37,152 nucleotides of DNA from Pseudomonadota bacterium (GTDB taxonomy: Bacteria; Desulfobacterota; Desulfobulbia; Desulfobulbales; SURF-16), in assembly GCA_018816555.1 (NCBI GenBank), contig JAHIVT010000030.1, positions 1-37,152 of the forward strand, given 5' to 3'. A program made the translations under genes and the position numbers. The notes below the pieces were generated by a model. The model did not search any database, was not told the origin of the DNA, and saw only the letters and a list, made by a program, of their open reading frames with translations. This document shows positions 16,610-24,370 of the stretch, in pieces. Each line of letters starts with the position of its first letter. Positions within the stretch are counted from its first letter, which is position 1.

Positions 16610-18043
16610 ATGAAATTTTACCGCCCAAAATCATTTCTCATTCTGCTGCTGGCTGGTTTTTTATTTGTCGCACTGCCTCTCCTGGCTGCTTTGGCAAGCT
16701 CAGCCTATTTCATGGATAAAATGGCCGTGCACAGCACCCAGGCCGTATTCTGGTCAGCCGATTCCGCCAGGGAAAGTCGTTCATTGCTTGAACAGCTTGT
16801 TGAACAGGAGCGCCAGGCCCGCATCTACGATCTCTTTGCCGAGCCTGAAAATCTGCAGGGCACCCTGGAGAAACATGATAAAATCCAAGAAATCCTTAAA
16901 AATCTCTCTGCGTTTCCTTTTGGCGACACCATTAAAAGCAAAATCATAAAATTAAAAACAGAGGAGAACAAACTTTTCAATCTCATAACCGATGCCAGCC
17001 AGAAGCGTGCAAGGAAAAAAAACCTTGATAATTACAGAGAACTGAGCATTCTGGCCCAGGAAATTCAGGAAGCCAGTTATAATCTGATGTTCCAGGAAAC
17101 GGAAAATCTGCAGAAAGAGGCTTTCCGTTACCAGAAAATGATGTTCTGGCTCACTTCCATTCTCTTTTTTGTCAGCCTCATTATTATTTCAATCTTTGCC
17201 TATCTGCTTACCCGCCCAATTCGACAAATCGACAAAAGCATCCTCAGGCTCGGCGAAGGAGATTTTGTTACGCCTGTTTACGTTTCAGGACCGAAGGATC
17301 TGGAATTCCTGGGCACCAAACTCGATTGGCTCAGAGAAAGACTGGGCGAACTTGAGAAAGAAAAAAACAAATTCGTGGCCCACATTTCCCATGAACTGAA
17401 AACCCCTCTCGCATCAATCCGCGAGGGCACAGGTCTTCTCAGCGAAGAGGTGGTCGGCTCCCTGACCTCCCAGCAGAAAGAGGTGGTCAAAATTCTGGCC
17501 AACAACAGCCGACTTTTGCAGAAGTTGATCGAAAATATTGTTAATTTCAATATGGCCCAAGCGCGGCGGCGTCCTCCGCAAAAAAAACATTTTGCCCTGG
17601 ACCAGTTGATTGGCGATGTTGTGGAAGACCATAAACCGATTCTGCTGGCCAACGACCTGCGCCTGAACCTGCATCTGATGCCAACGTCAATTTTCGGCGA
17701 CAGCGATCAAATACGCACTGTAATTGATAATATTCTCTCCAATGCCATCAAACACTCGCCAGCCGCAAGCGACATCTCCATCACCTTGAAAACCGATGTG
17801 GAAATGGCTATTATTGATATCACTGACTGTGGTCCCGGTGTCCCCGAAGAAGAGCGTTCAAAAATATTCCGCCCTTTTTTCCAGGGGCAGACCGCCCAAA
17901 AAGGAAGAGTGAAAGGTACCGGTCTCGGGTTGGCAATTGCCAATGAATATATGGCTAATCACCTTGGGACAATAGAAGTCCTGCCAGATGCAGGAAATGG
18001 CGCACATTTCAGATTATCTCTCCCGACCGAGGAAATTAAATGA
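16610..18043 (+). CDS. glrK: GlrK-like membrane sensor histidine kinase
   Basis: A 477-residue two-TM histidine kinase. TM1 is near residues 10-32 and TM2 near 183-205, with a helical periplasmic loop of about 150 residues. A HAMP domain follows (LLTRPIRQIDKSILRLGEGDF). The H-box HISHELKTPL places the phosphorylated histidine at about 261; N-box DNILSNAIKHSP, G1 DCGPGVP and G2 GTGLGLAI are intact. The gene order kinase, lipoprotein, sigma-54 activator and the strong similarity of the activator to E. coli GlrR/QseF point to the GlrK/QseE family. No clear ribosome site precedes ATG 16610. It overlaps the next gene by four bases (ATGA). Its location beside prsT suggests it senses envelope or polysaccharide state. 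Confidence 0.85.
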   Translation: MKFYRPKSFLILLLAGFLFVALPLLAALASSAYFMDKMAVHSTQAVFWSADSARESRSLLEQLVEQERQARIYDLFAEPENLQGTLEKHDKIQEILKNLSAFPFGDTIKSKIIKLKTEENKLFNLITDASQKRARKKNLDNYRELSILAQEIQEASYNLMFQETENLQKEAFRYQKMMFWLTSILFFVSLIIISIFAYLLTRPIRQIDKSILRLGEGDFVTPVYVSGPKDLEFLGTKLDWLRERLGELEKEKNKFVAHISHELKTPLASIREGTGLLSEEVVGSLTSQQKEVVKILANNSRLLQKLIENIVNFNMAQARRRPPQKKHFALDQLIGDVVEDHKPILLANDLRLNLHLMPTSIFGDSDQIRTVIDNILSNAIKHSPAASDISITLKTDVEMAIIDITDCGPGVPEEERSKIFRPFFQGQTAQKGRVKGTGLGLAIANEYMANHLGTIEVLPDAGNGAHFRLSLPTEEIK

Positions 18044-18570
18044 CAAAATATCTTCACAGGACAATTATTCTCCTGTTTTTTATAATCATCTGCATGCTTC
18101 TTGCAAGTTGTATTCCTCAACCAACGTACATTATTGTACCGGAAAACCAGAAAGTTGTGGTGAAGACGTTGCACCCCCCCTCAGAGGAGATTCTGACCTG
18201 TCTGGATTTCAGCCTTAGTCTTCCTGCTGAACAGCTTGAAGAAGCATTCAGCAAGCAAAAGGAATCCTTCGTTGCTGAGAGTACTGATGCAAACAGGTCC
18301 AAACTGATCTGCCTGAGCCTTGCACGTCTGGACAAGCCTGACTCCCTGGAATACGCACAGGAGCTGATGAACGACATGCAACACATTGACAAAGCGCGCT
18401 ACCCGGACATCAAAGGCCTTGCAGCTCTCCTTAGTTACTTCCAGTATCTCCAGGAAAAAAGAATTGAAGAGGTAGGCAGAGCGCAACAACAGGTTAACGA
18501 ACTGAAGCAAAAGCTTGAAGAACTGAAAAGCATTGATGAAATTATAAAAAATCGCAAGGATGATAATTAA
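18040..18570 (+). CDS. qseG: QseG-like outer-membrane lipoprotein
   Basis: A 176-residue lipoprotein with N-terminal hydrophobic segment and lipobox LLASC (Cys24). Its mature part is helical, with cysteines at two positions (LTCLDFSLSLP and LICLSLARL) and a C-terminal coiled coil (VGRAQQQVNELKQKLEELKSI). In Enterobacteria, QseG (YfhG) lies between glrK and glrR and is needed for activation of the kinase, and its size and composition fit. Sequence identity to E. coli QseG is not obvious by eye, so the assignment rests on position and architecture. It overlaps the kinase by four bases and the activator by eleven. Confidence 0.7.
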   Translation: MTKYLHRTIILLFFIIICMLLASCIPQPTYIIVPENQKVVVKTLHPPSEEILTCLDFSLSLPAEQLEEAFSKQKESFVAESTDANRSKLICLSLARLDKPDSLEYAQELMNDMQHIDKARYPDIKGLAALLSYFQYLQEKRIEEVGRAQQQVNELKQKLEELKSIDEIIKNRKDDN

Positions 18571-19915
18571 ACCCAAAATACTGCTGGTTGACGATGATAC
18601 AGATCTGCTCAGCCTTTTCACTATACGCTTGCAAAGTCAAGGGTTTGACGTAGAGACTGCTGAAAGCGGCGAGCAGGCGCTTGCCCGCATTCCTCTTATC
18701 AATCCCCACGTGCTGATTACCGATCTGCGCATGGGTGAGATGGATGGCATGGCCCTGTTTGAGGCTGTCCACCGCATGAACAGTTCCCTGCCGGTCATTG
18801 TCATCACCGCCCATGGCTCCATCCCCGATGCCGTTGAGGCAACCAAACAGGGCGTTTTTTCCTTTCTGACCAAACCGGTTGACAGCCAGAAGCTGATCCA
18901 GGAGATCAAGTCCGCCCTGACACTGAGCGGAGCCGATGCCGGCCTGCAAAAAAAACAGACGGCAGAAGAGGACTGGTGCAGCAATATTGTTTACAAAAGC
19001 AGCGCCATGGCAAACCTCCTGCAAAAGGCCAAGCTTGTCGCTCAGAGTGATGCCAGCGTGCTTATTCTGGGAGAAAGCGGCACAGGCAAAGAAGTGCTGG
19101 CAAACGCCATCCACAAGGCAAGCTCCCGAGCAGCAGGCCTTTTTGTCGCCGTCAATTGCGCTGCCATTCCCGAGGCCCTGCTCGAATCGGAACTTTTCGG
19201 CCACACCAAAGGTTCGTTCACCGGCGCCGCCAAAAATTATGACGGCCTTTTCAAAAGCGCCAACAACGGCACGCTGTTTCTCGATGAGATCGGCGACATG
19301 CCGCTTTCCCTGCAGGTGAAGCTGCTGCGTGTGTTGCAGGAAAAACAGGTACGCCCCGTGGGTTCCACCATTGCTATTGATGTGGATGCCCGCATTATTT
19401 CCGCCACCCATCGCAATATTGAGGCGGCTGTGAAAGAAAAAAGTTTTCGGGAAGACCTTTTTTATCGTCTTAATGTGGTGAGTATTGAGATTCCGCCGCT
19501 CCATAAGAGGCGCGAGGATATTCCACTGCTGGCCCACCATTTTGTTAAAAAAATCACCTCACAAAACGGCAAGGAAATCCGGGGATTCTCTCCATCCGCC
19601 ATGAAGCTGCTCATGGAGGCATCGTGGCCTGGCAATATCCGCCAACTGCAGAATGTGGTGGAACAGGCTGTTGCTCTTTCATCGTCGCCCCTTATAACTG
19701 AAAATCTACTGTCCGATGCCTTAAAGCAGAAACCTAAAAAAATTATGCCCTTTGCCGAAGCACGTCGCATTTTTGAACAGGAATATCTGGTGCAGCTGCT
19801 GCAAACCACCCAGGGAAACGTTACAGAGGCGGCGCGGCAGGCCAAACGCAACCGTACCGACTTCTACAAACTGCTTAACCGCCATCATATCGTTCCCAGT
19901 CTTTTCAAGGAATGA
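18560..19915 (+). CDS. glrR: GlrR/QseF-like sigma-54-dependent response regulator
   Basis: A 451-residue activator with receiver domain (phospho-acceptor Asp55 in LITDLRMG), a central AAA+ domain and a C-terminal Fis-type helix-turn-helix. Walker A is GESGTGKE and Walker [13 protein letters not shown]. The sigma-54 contact loop is GSFTGA instead of the canonical GAFTGA. The C-terminal region, with [28 protein letters not shown] and [23 protein letters not shown], closely matches my memory of E. coli QseF/GlrR. This makes it an ortholog-like member of that family, rather than PrsR, the usual activator of exosortase loci. The frame overlaps the QseG-like gene by eleven bases. Its likely target is the promoter at 22039. 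Confidence 0.93.
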   Translation: MIIKPKILLVDDDTDLLSLFTIRLQSQGFDVETAESGEQALARIPLINPHVLITDLRMGEMDGMALFEAVHRMNSSLPVIVITAHGSIPDAVEATKQGVFSFLTKPVDSQKLIQEIKSALTLSGADAGLQKKQTAEEDWCSNIVYKSSAMANLLQKAKLVAQSDASVLILGESGTGKEVLANAIHKASSRAAGLFVAVNCAAIPEALLESELFGHTKGSFTGAAKNYDGLFKSANNGTLFLDEIGDMPLSLQVKLLRVLQEKQVRPVGSTIAIDVDARIISATHRNIEAAVKEKSFREDLFYRLNVVSIEIPPLHKRREDIPLLAHHFVKKITSQNGKEIRGFSPSAMKLLMEASWPGNIRQLQNVVEQAVALSSSPLITENLLSDALKQKPKKIMPFAEARRIFEQEYLVQLLQTTQGNVTEAARQAKRNRTDFYKLLNRHHIVPSLFKE

Positions 19916-19950
19916 TCCCAATTCTTTTTGCATTCCTTTCTCACCTTGGT

Positions 19951-20085
19951 TAAAGTGCCTAAAATACTTAAAGTGCGCTTAAGTACTTAAAGTTGGCGGT
20001 ACTTTCTGACCAGATAACTCCTCAAACTTCAGGCACTTTAAATATTTCAAGTATTTTAGGCACTTCAAACACTTTAGGCACTTTA
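19951..20085. repeat. AAGTGCCT/AAGTACTT repeat array with long inverted arms
   Basis: The gap between glrR and the Sat/CysC-type gene is filled with short words of the form AAAGTGCCTAAAATACTTAA. The left arm (19951-19992) and the right arm (20027-20085) are inverted copies; AGTGCCTAAAATACTT is shared perfectly in opposite orientation. The right arm runs to two bases before the start codon and leaves no ribosome site. A shorter array of the same family lies at 11880-11923. No typical terminator is seen. Confidence 0.8.
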
Positions 20086-20086
20086 T

Positions 20087-21784
20087 ATGAATGACTACTC
20101 GGAAAGCCTGCTAGTTCATTTCAGGCGCAGTGAAGCATTGAAACAGGAAGCCATCGGACTGCGCTCCTTCGACTTGAACCTGCGGCAACTCTGCGACCTG
20201 GAACTCCTCCTGAATCGCGCCTTTTATCCCCTGGACGGCTACCTGGACCTGGCGGACTACCAGAGCGTTCTCGCCCAGATGCGTCTTACCGACAATACCG
20301 TATGGCCCATGCCCATTTGCCTTGATGTGCCGGGTAAAATCGCTGATCACCTGAAGATCGGCGACAAGCTGGGGTTAAACGACCAGGAGGGCTTTCTGCT
20401 GGCCATCCTTACAATCTCCGACATCTGGCAACCTGATAAAAAACAGGAGGCCGCTGCAATATTCGGCACTGATGATGCTAAGCTTCATCCAGGCGTTAAA
20501 AATCTCTATGAGAACACAAACGAATGGTATGTAGGCGGGACAGTAGAGGGGATCAGTCTGCCTATTCATTATGATTTTAAGGAGATACGTCTCTCCCCCG
20601 CGGAAAGCCATCGGCGCTTCTCCTTAAATGGGTGGCGCCAAGTCATTGGGTTTCACACTGACGCCTATCTCCATTGCGCCCACAAGGAAATGATCCTGAA
20701 AGCTGCCAGAGATGCCGGAGCCAACATTTTCCTGCAACCGGTTGCCGGTCTCGACCATCCGGGAAATCTTGACCATTACACCCATGTCCGCTGCTATCAG
20801 GAGTTTGTAAAAAAATTCCCCCGGAACATGATCAGCCTGGGACTCCTGCCCTTGGCCAGCAGGGGTGCAGGCCCCAGAGAGGCACTGTGGCAGGCTATCA
20901 TCAAAAGAAATTTCGGCTGCACCCATTTTCTGGTGGCCGACGACCATGGTGATCCCTTTGCCAGTCATCTTTCCAAAGACAATTTCTACCCGGCCGGCAC
21001 GGCACAAAAACTTGTCAAACAATATGAAGATGAGATCGGCATCAGGATGGTTTCAGAAGAAAAAATGGTCTACGCAGAGGACCATGCCCAATATGTGCCG
21101 CTGAAAGAGATAAGCAAAGAAATGCAGGTAAAAACCATCTCCTCAAGCGAACTGCAACGTCGCCTGGAGAACGGTCTGGAAATACCTGACTGGTTTTCAT
21201 ACGCCGAGATTGTCTCCGAATTGCGACGTGCTTTCCCGCCCCGTTCAAAACAGGGTTTTACCATTTTTATTACAGGCCTGTCCGGCTCCGGCAAATCTAC
21301 GCTGGCCAAGGTTCTGATGGTAAAATTTCTGGAAATGCGTGATCGACCCGTTACCCTTCTTGACGGTGATATTGTTCGTAAAAACCTTTCTAGCGAGTTA
21401 ACTTTTTCCAGGCAACACCGCAACCTCAACATTACCAGGATCGGTTTTGTAGCCAGTGAAATCACCAAAAACGGCGGCATCGCCCTGTGTGCTCCCATAG
21501 CCCCGTACGAAGAGTCCCGCCAGGCAAACCGGGAACTTATCAGTAAATGCGGTGGGTACATCGAAGTATATATGGCAACGCCGCTGGAAGTCTGCGAACA
21601 GCGCGACAGAAAAGGACTTTATGCCAAGGCAAGGGCTGGGAAAATACCAGGATTTACCGGAGTTTCCGACCCATACACCCCCCCATCAAATCCTGAGATA
21701 ACCATTGATACCAGCGAAATGACCCCGGCCGAAGCAGCCCAGGAAGTATTGCTTTACCTTGAGGAACACGGTTACATCCGCTAA
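20087..21784 (+). CDS. Sat/CysC-type fusion with degenerate sulfurylase and intact APS kinase domains
   Basis: A 565-residue two-domain protein. Residues 1-380 are ATP-sulfurylase-like (PUA-like N-terminus with NTVWPMPICLDV). Residues 385-565 are APS kinase: P-loop GLSGSGKST at 397-405, LLDGDIVRKNLSSEL and RDRKGLYAKARAGKIPGFTG are intact. The architecture matches known bifunctional Sat/CysC proteins. The sulfurylase half has lost key residues: the usual QTRNP is HTDAY at 190-194, though the HxxH (LHCAH, 195-199) is kept, and the usual GRDHA is ADDHGD at 284-289. The sulfurylase activity is therefore probably absent, while APS kinase should make PAPS, the donor for sulfation of polysaccharides. 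Sulfate reducers have a separate Sat that could supply APS. No Shine-Dalgarno precedes the ATG. No sulfotransferase gene is seen in the window. Confidence 0.88.
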   Translation: MNDYSESLLVHFRRSEALKQEAIGLRSFDLNLRQLCDLELLLNRAFYPLDGYLDLADYQSVLAQMRLTDNTVWPMPICLDVPGKIADHLKIGDKLGLNDQEGFLLAILTISDIWQPDKKQEAAAIFGTDDAKLHPGVKNLYENTNEWYVGGTVEGISLPIHYDFKEIRLSPAESHRRFSLNGWRQVIGFHTDAYLHCAHKEMILKAARDAGANIFLQPVAGLDHPGNLDHYTHVRCYQEFVKKFPRNMISLGLLPLASRGAGPREALWQAIIKRNFGCTHFLVADDHGDPFASHLSKDNFYPAGTAQKLVKQYEDEIGIRMVSEEKMVYAEDHAQYVPLKEISKEMQVKTISSSELQRRLENGLEIPDWFSYAEIVSELRRAFPPRSKQGFTIFITGLSGSGKSTLAKVLMVKFLEMRDRPVTLLDGDIVRKNLSSELTFSRQHRNLNITRIGFVASEITKNGGIALCAPIAPYEESRQANRELISKCGGYIEVYMATPLEVCEQRDRKGLYAKARAGKIPGFTGVSDPYTPPSNPEITIDTSEMTPAEAAQEVLLYLEEHGYIR

Positions 21785-21786
21785 CA

Positions 21787-21840
21787 TGTCGCGAAACACT
21801 GACATGCTCGGAAATACAAACCCGATTGGAAATACTGACA
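21787..21840 (+). promoter_or_regulatory. Three contiguous 18-base GlrR-like upstream activator sites
   Basis: Three adjoining 18-base units begin directly after the stop of the Sat/CysC-type gene. Unit 1 (21787-21804), TGTC-GCGAAACACT-GACA, is an exact TGTC-N10-GACA dyad, the reported GlrR binding pattern in E. coli, and is embedded in CATGTC...GACATG. Unit 2 (21805-21822) shares 10 of 18 bases with unit 1. Unit 3 (21823-21840) shares about 12 of 18 and ends in GACA. They lie about 225-280 bases before the predicted transcription start, a normal distance for a sigma-54 activator. Confidence 0.6.
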
Positions 21841-21894
21841 TTTTCCCTAGGGGGTTCGTAATTAGAACCTGAATTAGTGAAAAGAGTCACTCAT

Positions 21895-21912
21895 TGTCGC
21901 CGAACAGCAACA
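21895..21912 (+). promoter_or_regulatory. Fourth candidate GlrR-like site
   Basis: TGTC-N10-AACA, matching the exact dyad at 21787 at 13 of 18 positions by hand count. It lies about 130 bases upstream of the -24/-12 element, a typical distance for an enhancer site. The last half-site differs by one base (AACA for GACA). Confidence 0.45.
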
Positions 21913-22038
21913 CCACAAAAACTAAACCAGCGTTAATACGTCCAACACGATAGGCCTCCCCCCTCTTCTCCTCCATATCTAACATTTCCCTGACTCAATT
22001 CTCTCTCCTTTGCCATAATTTTCACCTTGTAAAATAAA

Positions 22039-22054
22039 TGGCACGACAAATGCT
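22039..22054 (+). promoter_or_regulatory. Sigma-54 (-24/-12) promoter
   Basis: TGGCACGACAAATGCT matches the consensus TGGCACG-N4-TTGCW at all positions but one (A for T in the -12 box). The invariant GG is at 22040-22041 and GC at 22052-22053, exactly ten bases apart. The predicted start is near 22065, 66 bases before the start codon of the secreted modular protein. By eye, no other -24/-12 element this good appears in the other intergenic regions of the window. Confidence 0.8.
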
Positions 22055-22066
22055 TATCCTTGGGAT

Positions 22067-22086
22067 GTCAGGCATGTCTGCCTGAC
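22067..22086 (+). other. 5'-end stem-loop in the leader of the secreted protein mRNA
   Basis: GTCAGGCA-TGTC-TGCCTGAC is a perfect eight-base-pair stem with a four-base loop, starting about two bases after the predicted transcript start. A stem at the very 5' end is known to protect mRNAs such as ompA from decay. No T-run follows, so it is not a terminator. Confidence 0.55.
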
Positions 22087-22130
22087 TATTAAAATAGTTA
22101 ACCATACGGTTTATAAGGATTTTTTTTACA

Positions 22131-24260
22131 ATGAGATTAATTTTAAAATTCCCGCTGTCGGTTTTACATACATTTTCTTCTTTCCCTGCCGCAACCAAAT
22201 CATTTCTTTGGCAACGCAAAATCCAACTGGCACCGATCATTTTATCCTTTTTCTTCCTCATTTTTTTTTGCAAACCAACATACTGCCACGCTGTTACCCT
22301 GACGTGGACCGCCAATGATCCCATAGAAAATGTCTCGGGGTACAAAATTTATTACGGCAGCGCCTCCGGCCAATACGACAGTTCCACAGATGTCGGGAAT
22401 GTCACCTCCTGCGAAATTGAAGATGTTATCAGTACACTTGAAGTCGGCAAAACCTATTATCTCACAGCCACCGCATACTCATCCACCTCTGAAAGTGATT
22501 TTTCCGCTGAAGTAGTCTATACTCACACGTCTGTTCCGGACGTAGTTTCGGACACGGTTGTTGCTGACACTGATGGTGACGGCATCAACGATAATGTTGA
22601 AATATATTTTAAGACGGATCCCCTAAGTGCAGATACCGACAATGACGGTATATCAGATTACAACGAACTGATATACTGGGGAATTTCGTGGAATGCAGAC
22701 TTTGATGGTGACGGCATCATCAACCTGATCGACTGGGACTCTGATGGAGACGGCATTCCCGATGGTGAAGAGATTACTCAAGGAACTGATCCGGCAACCC
22801 CACAACTCATAGTTACCCTTATGAGCCCGCTAGATGGAGTAACCTTACCTGCAGGTGATATTACTTTTTCCTGCCATACAACAAGCCTGAGCAGCGATAT
22901 CGATCACATCAGTTTATACTCAAATATTTCCGGATCCTGGCATCAGGACGCCATCCATTACACTGGGGAAATAAGCCGAAATGAAGCTGGTTTAGTCAGC
23001 CTCTTCCATTTTAACAACTCCACAGAAGATGCAATGACCTCTTCCATCAGCGCATCGACCAACATTGAATTTTCCGATATCAGCCAGTTTGGCAGCAGCG
23101 CTTATCTGTCCGGTTATGACAATCGCATAACCGCTTCCAACTCAACCGGCCGTTACAACATAACCGATGAACTGACCATCGAGGCCTGGATATATCCCAC
23201 AGATATCACACCTTCGGACTATATTGTTTCCAAGGCCTGGAATGTTAACACCTCTCCTTATATTAATTATGCATTGGGTTTTTATAATGACACCAAAACA
23301 CTTCGCTTTGTGGCCACTATTGCAGGTCAGCAATACATGGTTACTACCGGGCAAATTGCCCCCTTGCAATGGTACCATGTGGTGGGGACCTACTCCAACA
23401 CAAGTGGCGAAATGAAAATTTACCTTAACGGCCAACTTGCAGACTCAACCAGTGTGTCCGGTCAACTCGACACCACTTCATCGGATCTCCTCATCGGAGG
23501 TTACCAGTACAGCGAGGAAGAAAGCTGGAATGGCTATATTGACGAACTTGCCATTTATAACAGAACACTTAATGCAGAAGAAATCGCCGACCATTATGCA
23601 GTTAATACCAGGGAGGTTGTTGCTGATTTCCCAGTGCATATCTCTGAAGAATCAACTTTTCAGTGGAATTGTGCGGCCAAGGATATAACAGGAGAATCTG
23701 CAATAGCTGCCACTAATAACTCTTTTATAACCCAAATATCCAGCGATGATATCCCTGATCTACAGCAGACAGTTTACGAAGACGGAGAAGACGGCACAAT
23801 ATCCGGCTGGGATATTATTAACACGACTGGAGCTTCGATCAAGAACGTGTTTGATTCGGACAAACAGAGCAGAGTCATTGAATTATTAATCAGTGATGAC
23901 ACACAAAATGTTTTCAGACTGAGAAACAACGATTTAAGCAACTGGCAAAACACAGATCAGTTCATTGCAAAATGGTCTATGAAACTTACAGGAAGTTATT
24001 TTATTTTCCTCAACGTGGAAACGACAGCAGGCCAACGATTCCTTTATTATAATACTGCCGATTATGACCTTCTCGGCACATGGGAATTCGTTCATCATGG
24101 TCTTGGCTCGAACTCCTCAAATGGAGATTGGATAACCATCACGCGGAATCTTCAGCAGGATCTCCAAGAAGCCCAACCTGATGTGGAAATCATAAAAGTT
24201 AATTCTATTTTGATTCGAGGAAATGGCCGAATTGACGATATATCCCTCTTAAACCCGTAA
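22131..24260 (+). CDS. Secreted modular protein (FnIII, thrombospondin-3, LamG)
   Basis: A 709-residue exported protein. A long n-region (about 30 residues) precedes a hydrophobic core (IQLAPIILSFFFLIFFC) and cleavage near CHA-54; no in-frame internal start would shorten it. Residues 55-135 form a FnIII-like domain (TWTANDPIENVSGYKIYYG). Residues 145-222 hold four to five calcium-binding TSP3-like repeats (DTDGDGINDN, DTDNDGISDYNE, DFDGDGIINL, DSDGDGIPDGEE). Residues 283-490 look LamG/concanavalin-like (LTIEAWIYPTD, WYHVVGTYS, WNGYIDELAIYNRTL). A fourth domain, unknown to me, starts at YEDGEDGTISGW (549). The C-terminus has no VPLPA/PEP-CTERM motif, TM helix or basic tail. It is preceded by a sigma-54 promoter and GlrR-like sites, so it is likely induced with polysaccharide production and may bind matrix polysaccharide. 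Confidence 0.88.
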   Translation: MRLILKFPLSVLHTFSSFPAATKSFLWQRKIQLAPIILSFFFLIFFCKPTYCHAVTLTWTANDPIENVSGYKIYYGSASGQYDSSTDVGNVTSCEIEDVISTLEVGKTYYLTATAYSSTSESDFSAEVVYTHTSVPDVVSDTVVADTDGDGINDNVEIYFKTDPLSADTDNDGISDYNELIYWGISWNADFDGDGIINLIDWDSDGDGIPDGEEITQGTDPATPQLIVTLMSPLDGVTLPAGDITFSCHTTSLSSDIDHISLYSNISGSWHQDAIHYTGEISRNEAGLVSLFHFNNSTEDAMTSSISASTNIEFSDISQFGSSAYLSGYDNRITASNSTGRYNITDELTIEAWIYPTDITPSDYIVSKAWNVNTSPYINYALGFYNDTKTLRFVATIAGQQYMVTTGQIAPLQWYHVVGTYSNTSGEMKIYLNGQLADSTSVSGQLDTTSSDLLIGGYQYSEEESWNGYIDELAIYNRTLNAEEIADHYAVNTREVVADFPVHISEESTFQWNCAAKDITGESAIAATNNSFITQISSDDIPDLQQTVYEDGEDGTISGWDIINTTGASIKNVFDSDKQSRVIELLISDDTQNVFRLRNNDLSNWQNTDQFIAKWSMKLTGSYFIFLNVETTAGQRFLYYNTADYDLLGTWEFVHHGLGSNSSNGDWITITRNLQQDLQEAQPDVEIIKVNSILIRGNGRIDDISLLNP

Positions 24261-24359
24261 ACAAAATACGAAGATGGAGAAGACGCCAATATATCCGGCT
24301 GGAATATTTTCGACAATGCTCCGGCAAGAGCGTCGATTAACCGTAGAAATTCCTTATAA
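24261..24359 (+). pseudogene. In-frame remnant of a second C-terminal domain copy
   Basis: Directly after the TAA stop of the modular protein, the same frame continues for 32 codons to another TAA. Beginning at 24267 it reads YEDGEDANISGWNIFDNAP, which aligns with YEDGEDGTISGWDIINTTG at residue 549. The first 42 bases of the two copies (23775 and 24267) match at 37 positions by hand count. It looks like the beginning of a tandemly repeated domain cut off by a stop codon and a deletion. Confidence 0.7.
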
Positions 24360-24370
24360 ACGCTCCCTTA

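Noticed and set aside
18542..19540. 332-codon minus-strand frame
   Set aside because: It lies opposite the well-supported GlrR-like gene and resembles no family.
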